This document shows positions 43,473 to 55,438 of a stretch of 64,000 bases of DNA, in pieces (the stretch's first letter is position 1; every line of letters starts with the position of its first letter). Under the pieces are notes generated by a model. It did no database searches and was not told the origin of the DNA. It worked only from the letters and a program-made list of their open reading frames with translations. The DNA comes from Ricordea florida (lineage: Eukaryota > Cnidaria > Anthozoa > Corallimorpharia > Ricordeidae). Made by a program: the position numbers and the translations under genes. Location: NCBI GenBank assembly GCA_949710005.1, contig OX453279.1, forward strand, positions 15,344,256-15,408,255, read 5' to 3'.

Positions 43473-44309
43473 ATGCCTGATAAAGCCAACAAACGAGCAA
43501 GAGAAGGTAGTTCTAGCTCTACAAAGTCAGATGAGGCACACTCCGACATTACGTTAAAATCTATAATGGAGAAATTGGAGTGCATTCAAGAGTCATTAGA
43601 TTCGAACTTTGCCGAAGCCATGAGTGAAATCAATAATTTACGAGCAGATGTAAATGCCCGGCTTTCGATCTTAAAGAGCATCACAGACGATTTAAAAACA
43701 TCCTTGGATGCTGCCTGGGTAGAAATAGAAACCTTAAAACAACAGGATGAGCAAAATAGGCTTCAGTTAGCTGAATTTATGAAGGAGAATGCACAACTCC
43801 AAGCTGAAATGTCTGCTACCAAAGCGAGAGTGATAAAGCTAGATAATTATACTAGAAGAGAAAACATACGGCTTCTCAATGTCCCCGAAAACCAAGACGA
43901 AAATTGCAAGGAAATCTTACGCGGGTTGATGGCCGCGGTCAAAATGGAAGGTGCGAACAAAGTTGAATTCCATGCAGTTCACCGTATTGGAAAACAAAGA
44001 GACGATGGAAAGCCTCGCCCAATTATTGCACGGTTTGTCAACCGCGAAACCAGAAATGACCTTTGGCATCGACGAAAGGGTCTTGCTAACTCTCCAAATC
44101 ACCAACATGTCATCCTGGTACCCGACTATGCTTACGAGACTGCGAAGGAGCAAAAGAAACTGTCAATTGCTTTACGAAACGCCAGAAGGATGAACTTTTC
44201 CCCAGCATATATCAAGAATGGACGGATCTTTGTTCAGGGAAATTCATTTTCAGCGGACAATATTCCGGAGTGCTTTCAGAGCGATAAAGCTGTTTCAATG
44301 GACACATAA
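43473..44309 (+). CDS. LINE D ORF1 protein, 278 aa, coiled coil plus RRM-like domain
   Basis: Starts at ATG 43473. Residues about 25-125 form a coiled coil (heptads through LESIMEKLE-like and ITDDLKTSLD sequence). From about 126 the sequence NYTRRENIRLLNVPENQDEN and IIARFVNRETRNDLWHRRKG shows the RRM-type region and C-terminal domain known from L1 ORF1 proteins (transposase_22 family). It would bind the element's RNA as a trimer. The frame is complete, ending 307 bp before ORF2. Confidence 0.9.
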   Translation: MPDKANKRAREGSSSSTKSDEAHSDITLKSIMEKLECIQESLDSNFAEAMSEINNLRADVNARLSILKSITDDLKTSLDAAWVEIETLKQQDEQNRLQLAEFMKENAQLQAEMSATKARVIKLDNYTRRENIRLLNVPENQDENCKEILRGLMAAVKMEGANKVEFHAVHRIGKQRDDGKPRPIIARFVNRETRNDLWHRRKGLANSPNHQHVILVPDYAYETAKEQKKLSIALRNARRMNFSPAYIKNGRIFVQGNSFSADNIPECFQSDKAVSMDT

Positions 44310-44616
44310 ATATCCTTTACACTTATAGTAACTTCTGTGCTACCCATGAGTGTTACAATTTAAGTTATTTACGCTTTTTAACTATAGCCAACCTATTGCC
44401 GATGACAACCTATTGCTGATAGATATATCTTATGTGCCCTAAGTATGTTATTTTAACTGTCCTGTATCTTTGTTTATATTCTGTGTTGCTAAATTATTTT
44501 GATATTTTGTTTTGTGATGTTTCTCTTTGTGCTCTCTGTCTTTGTTCTCTTTGTTGTCTTTTTTTGTTTGATATTACGAGGTCGCCACTCCAGGTCCATC
44601 TCCAGCTTTTTGAATC

Positions 44617-47600
44617 ATGTCTTTCAATTCGTCAAATTTTTCCAAAGTAGATAATCTAGTGATATGTTCCTTGAATGTCAGGGGACTATCGAGCGAGGCT
44701 AAGAGAAGAGAAACTTTTAATTGGTTAAGGTATAAAAAATACTCTGTTTATTTTTTGCAAGAAGTGCACAGTTCAAAAGAAACGGAAAATCTATGGTTAG
44801 CTGAATGGGGGTATAGAGGTCTGTTCAGCAGCCTCTCAAGTTCCAGAGCTGGTGTTTCCATCTTGTTTAGTAACAATTTTTCTTTTGAGATACTAAAGTA
44901 CTTTTCAGACCCTGACGGAAGATTCATTACAGTTGATATCAAAACAGAAGACAAAACTATAACCCTACAAAATATTTATGCGCCAAATAATGATGATCCG
45001 AACTTCTTTCAAAGTGCCTTTAATAACCTTTCCACTTTTGAATGTGAACATTTGGTCTTGGGAGGAGACTTTAATCTAGTACAAAATATTCAAAAAGATA
45101 AGAAAGGAGGAAATTTTACCACTCATTTTAAATCATTAGAAGTAATTGAAATGTTCAAAGAAAATATGAATTTGACGGACATTTGGCGTGATCTTCATCC
45201 GGACTCTCAGCGTTTCACGTGGAGAAGAAATAAACCAGAAATTCACTGTAGATTAGACTTTTTTTTGATTAGTTCAAGCTTATCTACCGATGCACTTGAG
45301 GCGGATATTCTACCGGGCTTTAAAACTGATCACTCTCTTATTACGTTGTCTCTTGGCACTAAAACAAACCCCAGAGGACCAGGTTTCTGGAAGATGAACT
45401 GCCACTTTCTAAAGGATCTTGAATATATTAATATTATCAAAGAAACCATAAATGTAGTGTCAAATGATTACAAAGAAGACGAGTCAGTAGACGCGGTGCT
45501 TTTATGGGATGTGATGAAAATGCAAATAAGAGCAGCTTCGATTAAATATGCAAAACAACAAAAGGCAAAGCAAAACTGTACTGTGAAGGCTCTAGAGACT
45601 GAGATTTTAATGCTTGAATGTAAACTTGAAAATGACCTTTCCGAAGTTGAGAAGCGTGAAATCCGCATGAAACTAGAGATTAAGAAACAAAGCTTAGAAC
45701 AATGGATCAAATACAAAACTCAGGGTTCGATTATCAGGTCCAGAATGCGTTGGTACAATGAAGGTGAGAAAAATACAAAGTATTTTTTTGAGTTGGAGAA
45801 AAGGCATTTTAATAGTAAAACAATAAGAAATCTGAAAATCGATGACAACATCATTTTAAACACAGATGAAGAAATCTTAAATGAAGCGAAACGCTTTTAT
45901 CAAGCACTGTACGCGTCAAACAATGGCTCTTTTCAAAACGTTTCTGGCGAAGACCTTTTTTTCCAAAAAGAGAACCATTGTACAATAAGTGATGATGAAA
46001 GAAAACTTTGTGAAGGTCTGCTAACGGCTGCTGAATGTCTGGAAAGCTTAAAAACTATGGAATCAAACAAAACACCTGGAACGGACGGAATTCCAGTTGA
46101 ATTTTATAAAGTCTTTTGGAATGACATTAAGCCCTTTTTTCTCTCTGCTATTAATGCTTCCCATGCTAAAGGTCTTCTCTCCATATCACAGAGGAGAGGA
46201 TTATTAACTTTGATTCCAAAGAAAGATAAATCTCTATGTTACATAAAAAACTGGAGACCCATCTCGCTTTTAAATTGTGATTATAAAATCGCAGCAAAAT
46301 CAATCGCTAACAGAATCAAAAGAACTTTGCCTTCGGTGATTGACAGTGATCAAACAGGCTTCCAAAAAAACAGGTTTATTGGCGAAAATATAACGCTGTT
46401 AAATAGCATTTTAAGCTATACAGATATCGAAAAAATTCCAGGACTTCTCCTTTTCATTGATTTTGAAAAAGCTTTTGACACTCTTGAATGGTCGTTTATT
46501 GAAAAGACTTTAAAATATTATAACTTTGGAGATTCTCTTGTACACTGGATAAAGCTCTTTTATACTGACATTAGCAGCAGTATACAAAACAATGGCTGGT
46601 CTTCAGATTTCTTTCTTTTGGGAAGAGGTGTGCGTCAAGGCTGTCCCCTGTCCCCTTACCTGTTTATTTTATGTGCTGAAATCCTGGGGGCAGCAGTAAG
46701 ATGAGATAAATTAATTCGTGGTATTCAAATTTTGGACAATGAATGCAAAATAAGCCAGTATGCTGATGACACCACGCTCACATTGGACGGTACAAAGTCC
46801 TCAATAGAAAGATCCTTCTGGCTACTTAATATCTTTGCTAAATTGTCAGGCCTAAAAGTCAACTACGAGAAGACTGAGGCACTCTGGATTGGATCTTTCA
46901 AAAACCGAACAGATAAACTAGAAATAAATCAAAACATCAACTGGAGTTCTCGGAAGGTCAAAGCTCTTGGAGTATGGTTTTCGATTAGCAAGGAAGAAGC
47001 TGTCATGCTAAATTACCAGGAAAAGAAGGAGAAAATCTCTAAAATCTTAGGTTGCTGGCAGCTCAAAAGATTAACTCTGCTCGGGAAAGTTACGGTTATT
47101 AAAAGCTTAGCTGCATCTCAGCTTGTTTATATCATGTCATCTTTGCCATCTTCGCAGTCTCATCTGAAAGAAATACATCAACTTCTGTACAGTTTTCTGT
47201 GGGATGGGAGAGGGGATAAAATTAAAAGAAGTGTGATGTTAAACGAATATAAAGATGGTGGATTAAAAATGTTAGACATTCAATCCTTCAATCAAGCTCT
47301 GAAAACCAAATGGGTAAAGAAGTATCTTGATGATAACAATCAAGCAAAATGGAAATTATTTTTTGAATATTTCATTAAACAACATGACGGTAAATTACTT
47401 CTGACTGGTAATTTGAAGCAAGCTGATGTAGCTGGTTTAAACATTCAGGACTCTTTTACTAACGAAGTAATCGAATTCTGGTTTAATTTAATCTATGAAG
47501 AAAACCCATCACATTTCGCTAATGTGCCAGTTTGGTACAACTCTCTTATAAGAATTGAAAACCAGCCAATCTCTTATTATGATTGGTCTCGTGCGGGAGT

Positions 47601-48396
47601 TAATCAGGTCAAAGACTTGCTAGATCAAAAGTCTGAATTTTTAACGTATAAAGATTTTAAAACTCGCTATAAAGTTAATACCACTTTTTTATGGTACTAT
47701 GGTGTAGTTTCCGCTCTGACAAAATTAAAAAAGTCTTTTCAACACCAGACTACGATGAAATCTGAAGACCAACTTACTCGTAGTCAAAAGTTACTATCGT
47801 CCTCAAACTTTTGCAAGGAGGCGTATAAGTTAATTGTCAAAGGAATTACTTCATCACCTGATAAAAGCCAAAGCAAATGGATAGCTGACTGCGAAAATTA
47901 CAAAAACTTTATAGAATGGGATAAGTCATACATTTTGCCTTTCTACTGCACGAAAGAAACCAAACTTCGGAATTTCCAATTTAAGTTTTTGCACAGAAGA
48001 ATTGCAACAAATGATTATCTCTATAAAATAGGTATCTCCTTAACAAATATATGTACATTCTGTGAACAAAAAAAGGAAAGCTTGATTCATCTCTTCTGGG
48101 ACTGTGATTTCGTTCAAACGTTTTGGCAAAATATTCAACACTGGTTGATACAGCACCAGATAAAGCCACAGAACTTTTCTTTGTCCTTACCAATCTGCTT
48201 GGGACTAGTTGATAGTACAAAGGATATACTTCTACACCATGCACTTCTCATTGGCAGATATATTATTTATTTATCGAGAATAAAGAATACCCTCCCGAAC
48301 TTACAAGTATTTTCACAAACTTTGCTTAAGTATCAGGAAATTGAAAAATGTTATGCTTATAAGACAAACACTGTTAAGAAATACAATACAAAATAA
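44617..48396 (+). pseudogene. LINE D ORF2: endonuclease, reverse transcriptase, zinc knuckle; one premature stop
   Basis: ATG 44617. The apurinic-type endonuclease covers about residues 1-250: SLNVRGLSS, FLQEVHSS, GGDFN, and KTDHS near residue 240. The RT includes NKTPGTDGIPVEFYK, LIPKKDKS, WRPISLLNCDYKIAAK, FIDFEKAFDTLEW, GVRQGCPLSPYLF and YADDTT. An in-frame TGA at 46702-46704 cuts the protein just before the YADD motif; the same frame stays open from there to 48396. The C-terminus has a CxxC...H...C knuckle (CTFCEQKKESLIHLFWDC near 48055). It would nick target DNA and reverse-transcribe the RNA. Apart from the stop the protein looks complete at about 1260 codons. Confidence 0.92.
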
Positions 48397-48849
48397 AGTC
48401 TATTCCAATGAACTATGACTTCAATCCTTTTCATTTTTTTTTTTTTTTAGCAGTTCCCCTTTTACCATTCAAATTTCTTTCTAATTTTACTCTTATTTTT
48501 TCAATTCTTATAACTGGACTGGCGGCCTCCTGAGTAGGTTTAAAAGTTTTAGTAGTTTTTGTGTTTTTTTAGTGTCCTTGTTCCTTTTCTTTTTTCTCTG
48601 TTGTTTCTTATTTGTGGAAATACTGGCTTTTTTTTTTACTTTTTCTGTGAGTTCTTCGGTCTATTGCTGTAGTATAGTAGTTTTTATATGATTTTTCACT
48701 TAGCCTTCAATCTGTTGTGTTCTTTTGTTTTTTCATGTTTTAAACTATTGTAACCGTTTGTAAATAACCATAATAAAGGAAAAAAAAAAAAAAAGAATTT
48801 TTAGAATCTGCATTGAACAAAAAAAAAAAAAAAAAAAAAATAGCTAGAA

Positions 48850-49335
48850 AGCTAATCTAGCAAAGAGGGAATATAGATAAATTAATTATATTAGAGATTG
48901 TTTCATAGTGCCACAAATGCAAAACAAAGTAAAAAACAAACGAGCAAATAAACAAAGAGAAAAAAGAAGACACACATAAACAGACTTGAATCACTGAGAA
49001 TTGAGAAACTGGAGAAAATATTTGAAAATTAGTAGCTACTAATATGAACTGAAAATAGCCTTTTTCAAGGACTGTTTGAACTTGTGAAGAATGAGACACT
49101 TGAGATCTAGAGATTCTTCAATATTATTCTAAAGAGCAGCTCCCTCAAAGCAAATGTTAAATTTATCATAACTTGATCTCACCAAAGGAATGCAAAAAAC
49201 GGTAGTTCTGGAGGCCAGTCTGGTTTTATACTTGGGGTATGCTTGTGACTTGATCGAGGATATAACGGTTAAAAAATCACCTAAGACAGAAGGCAGTATA
49301 TTTGAATGAAATTTAAACATGACGATACATTATAA
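48850..49335 (-). pseudogene. C-terminal scrap of a CR1/L2-type LINE
   Basis: Minus strand: HSNILPSVLGDFLTVIS, then YKTRLASRTTVFCIPLVRSS and YDKFNICFEGAAL, a stop (TAG at 49129-49131), then NNIEESLDLKCLILHKFK. The pattern tyr-x-thr-arg followed by an FxGA block is the usual C-terminal tail of CR1/L2/Rex-type reverse transcriptases. Only this tail remains. Confidence 0.6.
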
Positions 49336-51277
49336 ATAATATACTAGAAATACGACTCCCGCAAAAACCTCGCGAAGCTAGTTTTCGAAGAAGTCACAAT
49401 GCTTTTATATTTTATTTTATTGGTGCAAATTACATGATCAGTATACTGGTCAACACAGTGCTTAAAAATTGACCTTCACTTAGCTCTTTCACTGCCATTG
49501 AGATTGCACCAGAGGGAATAGAAGTAAAATTATTTATTATCTTGACAGGGAATACAGAGTCGATGAAGCACCACAATAATATTCACTTAACACAAATTGA
49601 AAATGATTGTAAATCTTTTGCAGGTGAAATCTTGAAGAGTTGATATGAATGCTTGTGTTTACTATGGTGTAAAAACGTGGTTTTTTTTAGTTTTATTTTC
49701 TTAGTCTCTGCTGCTTTGTCTTCTTTGTTGTACATCCCTTTTAAACACAATATTTTCTTACACCAAGGATGAGTTGAACGCTCCAATTATTTTTTGTTTA
49801 TGTTTTCTGATTATATCTTTGTAAGAAGAATCTTCTGATTAGATATTTTATTGTCTACTGCAGTCATTATTTCATTCGTAGGTAACCACTATTGAGAGCA
49901 TTATGAATAGTGCATGTTTCAATTTGTGTACTCTCTTCAGTTGCAATGGTACCCCCAGTGGAAGATAGAAAAATTCCTCTTCCCTCAAAAGAGATGCCAT
50001 ATCAACAGAAGTGTGAGATACAATGTCATTACATCCAAAAACAATTGGGGGTAAAACAATTGGATTCTACAAAAACTTTGAATAAAGGTTTGGTAATAGT
50101 GAGTGCCAACTGTATAGTATGTGGTTGTGCTATTTTTAGGTCATATCATAAAATCAATACATGTAAGAAAGAGTTATTGAAATCTTAATATGTTGAAAAA
50201 GATTGCTGCACTACGTACTCCTGTAAAAAAATAATGTGAAATCAACATCAATCAGTCAAAAGTATATACCACATGAAAGTTTAATTGTGCTGTTACAGAA
50301 ACAGGCAAAATATCCATACCCAACAAGAGAAGATTATATTATTTTGAATAATTTCTATTATAAAAACTGCAGAAGAAAGATTTAATATAAGGATGGTATT
50401 TCATCGAAAAAGTCATGGCAGCCAGAGGTATTGAACTGTAACCAATGACATATAGTAACGAGAAGCACTATCATTATATTATTATCATTATTATTATCAT
50501 TACTATTTTTATTACTGGTTTGATACTATTACTATTGTTATATTTTTTATGTTAAACATAATATATTTTTATGGGGTGGGATGCATGTCCTAATCTTTGT
50601 AAAGGTAATGTTACTTTACTACTACAAGCAATACAAAAATCTTCTTAATAGGCTTTCCATCAGAGGTGGTAGTAATCAAAACAGCTCCAAACAATACCAT
50701 TTCTTCTTAAAGGCTCGGAATCTAGTGCGGTCAATTATCTATAAAGTTTGTGTGGAAAATCATTATTGAAAGCATAGGGCGTTTAGAAAACTTGAAACAC
50801 TTGTTACTACATACAGCACACTTGCAATGAATATATGAGAAAGATCATAAACATTTTGGCATTACAAAATTTATTTTCTTCTTTATATAGTTTTTCCAAT
50901 GTAAAATGTTAACTGTATGGTGTGGTTGTTATTAAATATTGATATTTGACATCATAAAAATGAAGTAAACAGCAGAAAGTAACAAGGTTAATATGCTATG
51001 TCTAACTTTGCAAATCAAGGCTTGAATTGACATTCCATTTGTGGGAAAATGGCAAGGGTCCTAGATAGCAATATCAACGGGGAGGGGGGGGGGGGTCATT
51101 GAACTCTAAGGTACGTAAAACTGACCCATAATTTTGTGAAAAAGGCTATGAAACTTGCTGTCTCTACGTAATATTATTGAAACCTTTCAATCAGAGAATA
51201 CATATATATGTATAGAGAAATATTACTCAGAAGTCAGTTATAACATTTGCTTTATGGGCTCCTATACGGCTAAACTT

Positions 51278-51391
51278 TAGAATACCCCGCCACTTCATTT
51301 ACATACTGATGAATAACAATAGAGTCCATTGTAATATGCCTCGTTCTTCAAAAGAAACAGACACATGTAAATGAAGTGGCGGGGTATTCTA
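51278..51391. mobile_element. 114-bp MITE with TA flanks
   Basis: Inverted repeats TAGAATACCCCGCCACTTCA at the left and the complementary ending at 51391, with about 28 bp per arm. TA is present at both edges, fitting a mariner-type target. Relative to the other units, adjacent unit E sequence is also missing. Confidence 0.75.
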
Positions 51392-51735
51392 ACGTATATT
51401 CTGTTGAAAATGCTAAACATAACTGCTAGATCAAGAAACTTTACAATATTTTCACTGTTGCAATGATATCAGATCACATCGTTGTAAATGATTGTTATAA
51501 CAACTACAACTCTCTGTGTTGGGAATTTCTTCAAAATGGAAACGCTATCGTTTTATTATGAAAAATACCTACTTACATTCTCTTGTAATCTGTTGGTCGT
51601 CTTCCGATGCCGTTTTTAGACTAATAGAATTATTTTCCAGAGACATCTACAATCGTTGAAGTCGTTCCTACTCGGTTTCCCTTCTAAGTCGTTTTGCTAA
51701 ATTTAGTACGCTAATATATTTCGTTATGTAATCGT

Positions 51736-52050
51736 TCAGTCACGTTCTGTATTTCTATCAATAACACATTCAAATTCAAAACTAACTTGGTTTAATTCCT
51801 GGTCCTTTTCCCTGCTGTTTCGTTTGCCTTTTTCTAGAGCGACCAGTTTTTGTCTTTGCTGCGATGACGGATGTCTGTCGTTATTCTCCCGCTGTCGTTT
51901 CTCTATCCCTGCTTTGAGTCGTGCTTTCCTTGTGTTGATTTTCACGGTATTCGAACTTACTCGGCGACGATCTCGAGCTAATCTTTCTTGAATATCTCGG
52001 AGATCATCTTGCTGGGATGTACTTCCAGGACGAGTGAGATCGGTTTGCAC
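51736..52050 (-). CDS. Arg/Lys-rich coiled-coil reading frame carried by Helitron-like unit E
   Basis: About 104 codons with protein-like composition: DLRDIQERLARDRRRVSS, NTRKARLKAGIEKRQREN, then ALEKGKRNSREKDQELNQ. No ATG starts it; the sequence before it (TTTTGTGCAAACC) resembles a splice acceptor. Related, shorter or mutated versions occur in units A, B, D and F. It could be a captured host exon or part of the element's original gene. I do not recognise the family. Confidence 0.35.
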   Translation of the reverse strand: MQTDLTRPGSTSQQDDLRDIQERLARDRRRVSSNTVKINTRKARLKAGIEKRQRENNDRHPSSQQRQKLVALEKGKRNSREKDQELNQVSFEFECVIDRNTERD

Positions 52051-52179
52051 AAAATTTACATTTCTTTAAAAAAGACATCACCGAATTCGAAATGGCGGTT
52101 CAGCAGTTCTCAAGTGCACTACTATTGCCAGGTAACCTGGCCTGCGAACGGACACCTTTAAAATATAGATATATATATA

Positions 52180-54946
52180 CTAGAAATACGACTCCCGCAA
52201 AAACCTCGCGAAGCTAGTTTTTGAAGAAGTCACAATGCTTTCATATTTTATTCTTTATTTTTTTTTATATTATATATTTTATTTTTTATATTAGCGTAAT
52301 CCCCATTATTTTATTTCTTATGCTGTGTTTGGTACACAATTAGTGACACCTGGTGCAAATTACATGATCAGTATACCGCTCAACACAGTGCTTAAAAATT
52401 GACCTTCATTTAGCTCTTTCACTGCCACTGAGATTGCACCAGAGGGAATAGAGGAAAAATTATTTATTATCTTGACAGGGAATACAGAGTCGATGAAGTA
52501 TCACAATAATATTCACTTAACACAAATTGAAAATGATTGTAAATCTTTTGCAGGTGAAATCTTGAAGAGTTGATATGAATGCTTGTGTTTACCACGGTGT
52601 AAAAACCTGTGTTTTTTTTCTTTAGTTTTATTTTCTTAGTCTCTACTGCTTTGTCTTCTTTGTTGTACATCACTTTTGAACACAATATGTTCTTACACAG
52701 AGGATGAGCTGAACGCTCCAATTATTTTTTGTTTATGTTTTTTTGGTTATAATTGCATGAGATTCATTGTAAGAAGAATCTTCTGATTAGATATTTTATT
52801 GTCTACTGCAGTCATTATTTCATTCCCGGGTAACCACAATTGAGAGCATTACAAATAGTGCATGTTTTAATGTGTGTACTCTTTCCAGTTGCAATGGTAC
52901 CCCCAGTGGTAGATAGAAAAATTCCTCTTCCCTCAAAAGAGATGCCATATCAACAAATTGGGGGTAAAACAATTCGATTCTACAAAAGCTTTGAATAAAG
53001 GTTTGGTAATAGTGAGTGCCCACTGTATAGTATGTGGTTGTGCTATTTTTAGGTCATATCATAAAAACAATACATGTAAGAAAGAGTTATTGAAATCTTA
53101 ATATGTTCAAAAAGATTGCTGCACTACGTACTCCTGTAAAAAAATAATGTGAAATCAACATCAATCAGTCAAAAGTATATACCACATGAAAGTTTAATTG
53201 TGCTGTTACAGAAACAGGCAAAATATCCATACCCAACCATAGAATAGTACATTATTTTGAATATATGAAAATTTCTATTATAAAAACTGCAGAAGAAAGA
53301 TTTAATATAAGGACGGTATTTCATCGAAAAAGTCATGGCAGCCAGAGGTATTGAACTGTAACCAATGACATATAGTAACGAGAAGAACTATCATTATATT
53401 ATTATCATTATTATTATCATTACTATTATTATTACTGGTATTGATATTATTATTGTTATATTTTTTATGTTAAACATAATATATTTTTATGGGGTGGGAT
53501 TCATGTCTTAATCTTGGTAAAGTTATTGTTACTCTACTACTAAAAGCAATACAAAAATCTTCTTAATAGGCTTTCCATCAGAGGTGGTAGTAATCAAAAC
53601 AGCTCCAAACAATACCATTTCTTCTAAAAGGCTTAGAATCTAGTGCAGTCATTTGTCTAGAAAGTTTGTGTGGAAAATCATTATTGAAAGCATAGGGCAT
53701 TTAGGAAACTTGAAACACTTGTTACTACATACAGCACACTTGCAATGAATATATGAGAAAGATCATAAACATTTTGGCATTACAAAATTTATTTTCTTCT
53801 TTATAAAGTTTTTCCAATGTAAAAGGTTAATTGCATGTTGTGGTTGTTATGAAATATTGATATTTGACATAAAAATAAAGTAAACGGCAGAAAGTAACAA
53901 AGTTAATATGTTATGTCTAACTTTGCAAATTAAGGCTTGAATTAACATTTCATTTGTGAAAAAAGGGCAGGGGTTCTAGATAGCAATATTATCAGGGGGG
54001 GAGGGGTCATTGCACTCTAAGGTAAAACTGACCCATTGTGAAAAGGCTATGAAACTTGTCTCTACACAATATTATTGAAACCTTTCAATCAGAGAATACA
54101 TACATATATATATATATATAGCAAAGAGAAATACTACTCAGAATTCAGTAATCACATTTGCTTTATTTTAAAATGATCACATTGATCACTGATAATATTG
54201 CAGAACCAGTACTTTATAGTGACACAGGGTATACATTCTGTTGAAAATGTTTAACATAACTGCTAGATCAAGAAAATTTACAATATTTTCACTGTTGCAA
54301 TGATATCAGATCACATCGTTATAAATGATTGCTATAACAACTGCAACTCTCTGTGTTGGAAATTACTTCAAACTGGAAACGCTATCGTTTTATTATGAAA
54401 AATACCTATTTACATTCTCTTGTAATCTGTTGGTCGTCTTCCGATTCCGGTTTTAGACTAATAGAATTATTTTCCAGAGACATCTCCAATCGTTGAAGTC
54501 GTTCTTACTCGGTGTCCCTTCTAAGTCGTTTTGCTAACTGTAGTACACCAATATATTTCGTTATGTAATCGTTCACTCATGTCCTGTATTTCTATCAATA
54601 ACACATTCAAATTCAAAACTAACTTGATTGAATTCCTGGTCCTTTTCCCTGCTGTTTCGTTTGCCTTTTTCTGGAGCGAGCAGTTGTTGTCTTGGCTGCG
54701 ATTTCTGTTGTTATTCTCCCTGCTGTCGTTTCTCTATCCCTGCTTTGAGTCGTGCTTTCCTCGTGTTGATTTTCACGGTATTCGAACTTACTCGGCGACG
54801 ATCTCGTGCTAATATTTCTTGAATATCTTGGAGATCACCTTGCTGGGATTTACTTCCAGGACGAGTGAAATCGGTTTCCACAAAATTTACATTACTTTCA
54901 AAAAGGCATCACCGAATAATGGCGGAAATTCAGCGTTCTCAAGTGG
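52180..54946 (-). mobile_element. Helitron-like repeat unit F, truncated
   Basis: Follows unit E head-to-tail after 10 bp of TA. Almost identical to unit B (17288-20135). It is cut at about 54946, within what would be the last 100 bp, where unrelated sequence starts. The truncation point is the boundary towards the virus-like segment. Confidence 0.58.
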
Positions 54947-54956
54947 AAGTCCTTAG

Positions 54957-55240
54957 ATAACAACGACCGAAACCAGGTTGAGCCTGCGATACCAAAAACG
55001 TCATGCGGTCTTGCCCATAGTTTTGTACCAAAATGGCACTCAGAGGAACCGTTCTGCCACGCTAGTGTTGCAGAGCTGTGAAGTTGCACATGCATGTACA
55101 AGATTAAAAAAGGTAAGTCTATTCAACGAATAAAAGGAGTTTTTTCCTGATCCATCCATGACTTTGCCGTAATAATAATATTTGCTTCAAAGTCGAAATA
55201 TTTGACAGAAAGAGTGAACCTGGTTCAGGTCGTTGTTATA
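54957..55240. repeat. Inverted-repeat segment of about 284 bp next to the virus-like region
   Basis: ATAACAACGACCGAAACCAGG at 54958 (first 20 bases shown below that length apply) is matched in inverted form by CCTGGTTCAGGTCGTTGTTA at 55219-55238. The arms are about 24 bp with a few mismatches. The inside has no recognised gene. It may be a MITE, or a terminal structure of the neighbouring virus-like element. Confidence 0.55.
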
Positions 55241-55292
55241 CAGTAGTATGTTACAGGGATTATAACCCGTTTTTTTGGTGTTTTTTTTGATT

Positions 55293-55334
55293 TTCGGTTT
55301 ATTTTTTTCGGTTTATTTTTTAGGTTTATTAAAT
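55293..55334 (+). repeat. Tandem TTCGGTTTATTTTTT-type repeat
   Basis: Three imperfect copies of a 15-mer (TTCGGTTTATTTTTT, then TCGGTTTATTTTTT, then AGGTTTATTAAA) lie between the proposed element end and the first gene. Confidence 0.6.
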
Positions 55335-55399
55335 TTTTAAGTTTCCGGTAAGTTTTTACACAAATTTTATCAATAATTTATGTATGAATTATGAAAAAA

Positions 55400-55420
55400 A
55401 ATGAATTATAGTTTAAAGAT
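55400..55420 (+). promoter_or_regulatory. Promoter-like box before gene at 55439
   Basis: AATGAATTATAGTTTAAAGA, 18 nt before the ATG. Same layout as 55885 and 56621. Confidence 0.6.
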
Positions 55421-55438
55421 TTGAAAAAATTATTAAAT

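Larger units (their letters stand above)
43473..48840 (+). mobile_element. LINE D, near-complete Tx1/L1-like non-LTR retrotransposon
   Basis: ORF1 (43473-44309) and ORF2 (44617-48396) in order, a 3' UTR with AATAAA at about 48772, and A-runs at 48780-48794 and 48819-48840. The 24 bases between the two A-runs could be a 3' transduction or part of the target site. One stop in ORF2 is the only visible defect. No clear target duplication was found. Confidence 0.88.
49344..52169 (-). mobile_element. Helitron-like repeat unit E
   Basis: Starts CTAGAAATACGACTCCCG, ends AAAATATAGA. It has lost about 50 bp near 49420 and is interrupted by a MITE at 51278-51391. The G-run near 51080-51093 sits at the same place as in the other units. 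It keeps the longest form of the minus-strand reading frame (51736-52050). Confidence 0.58.
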
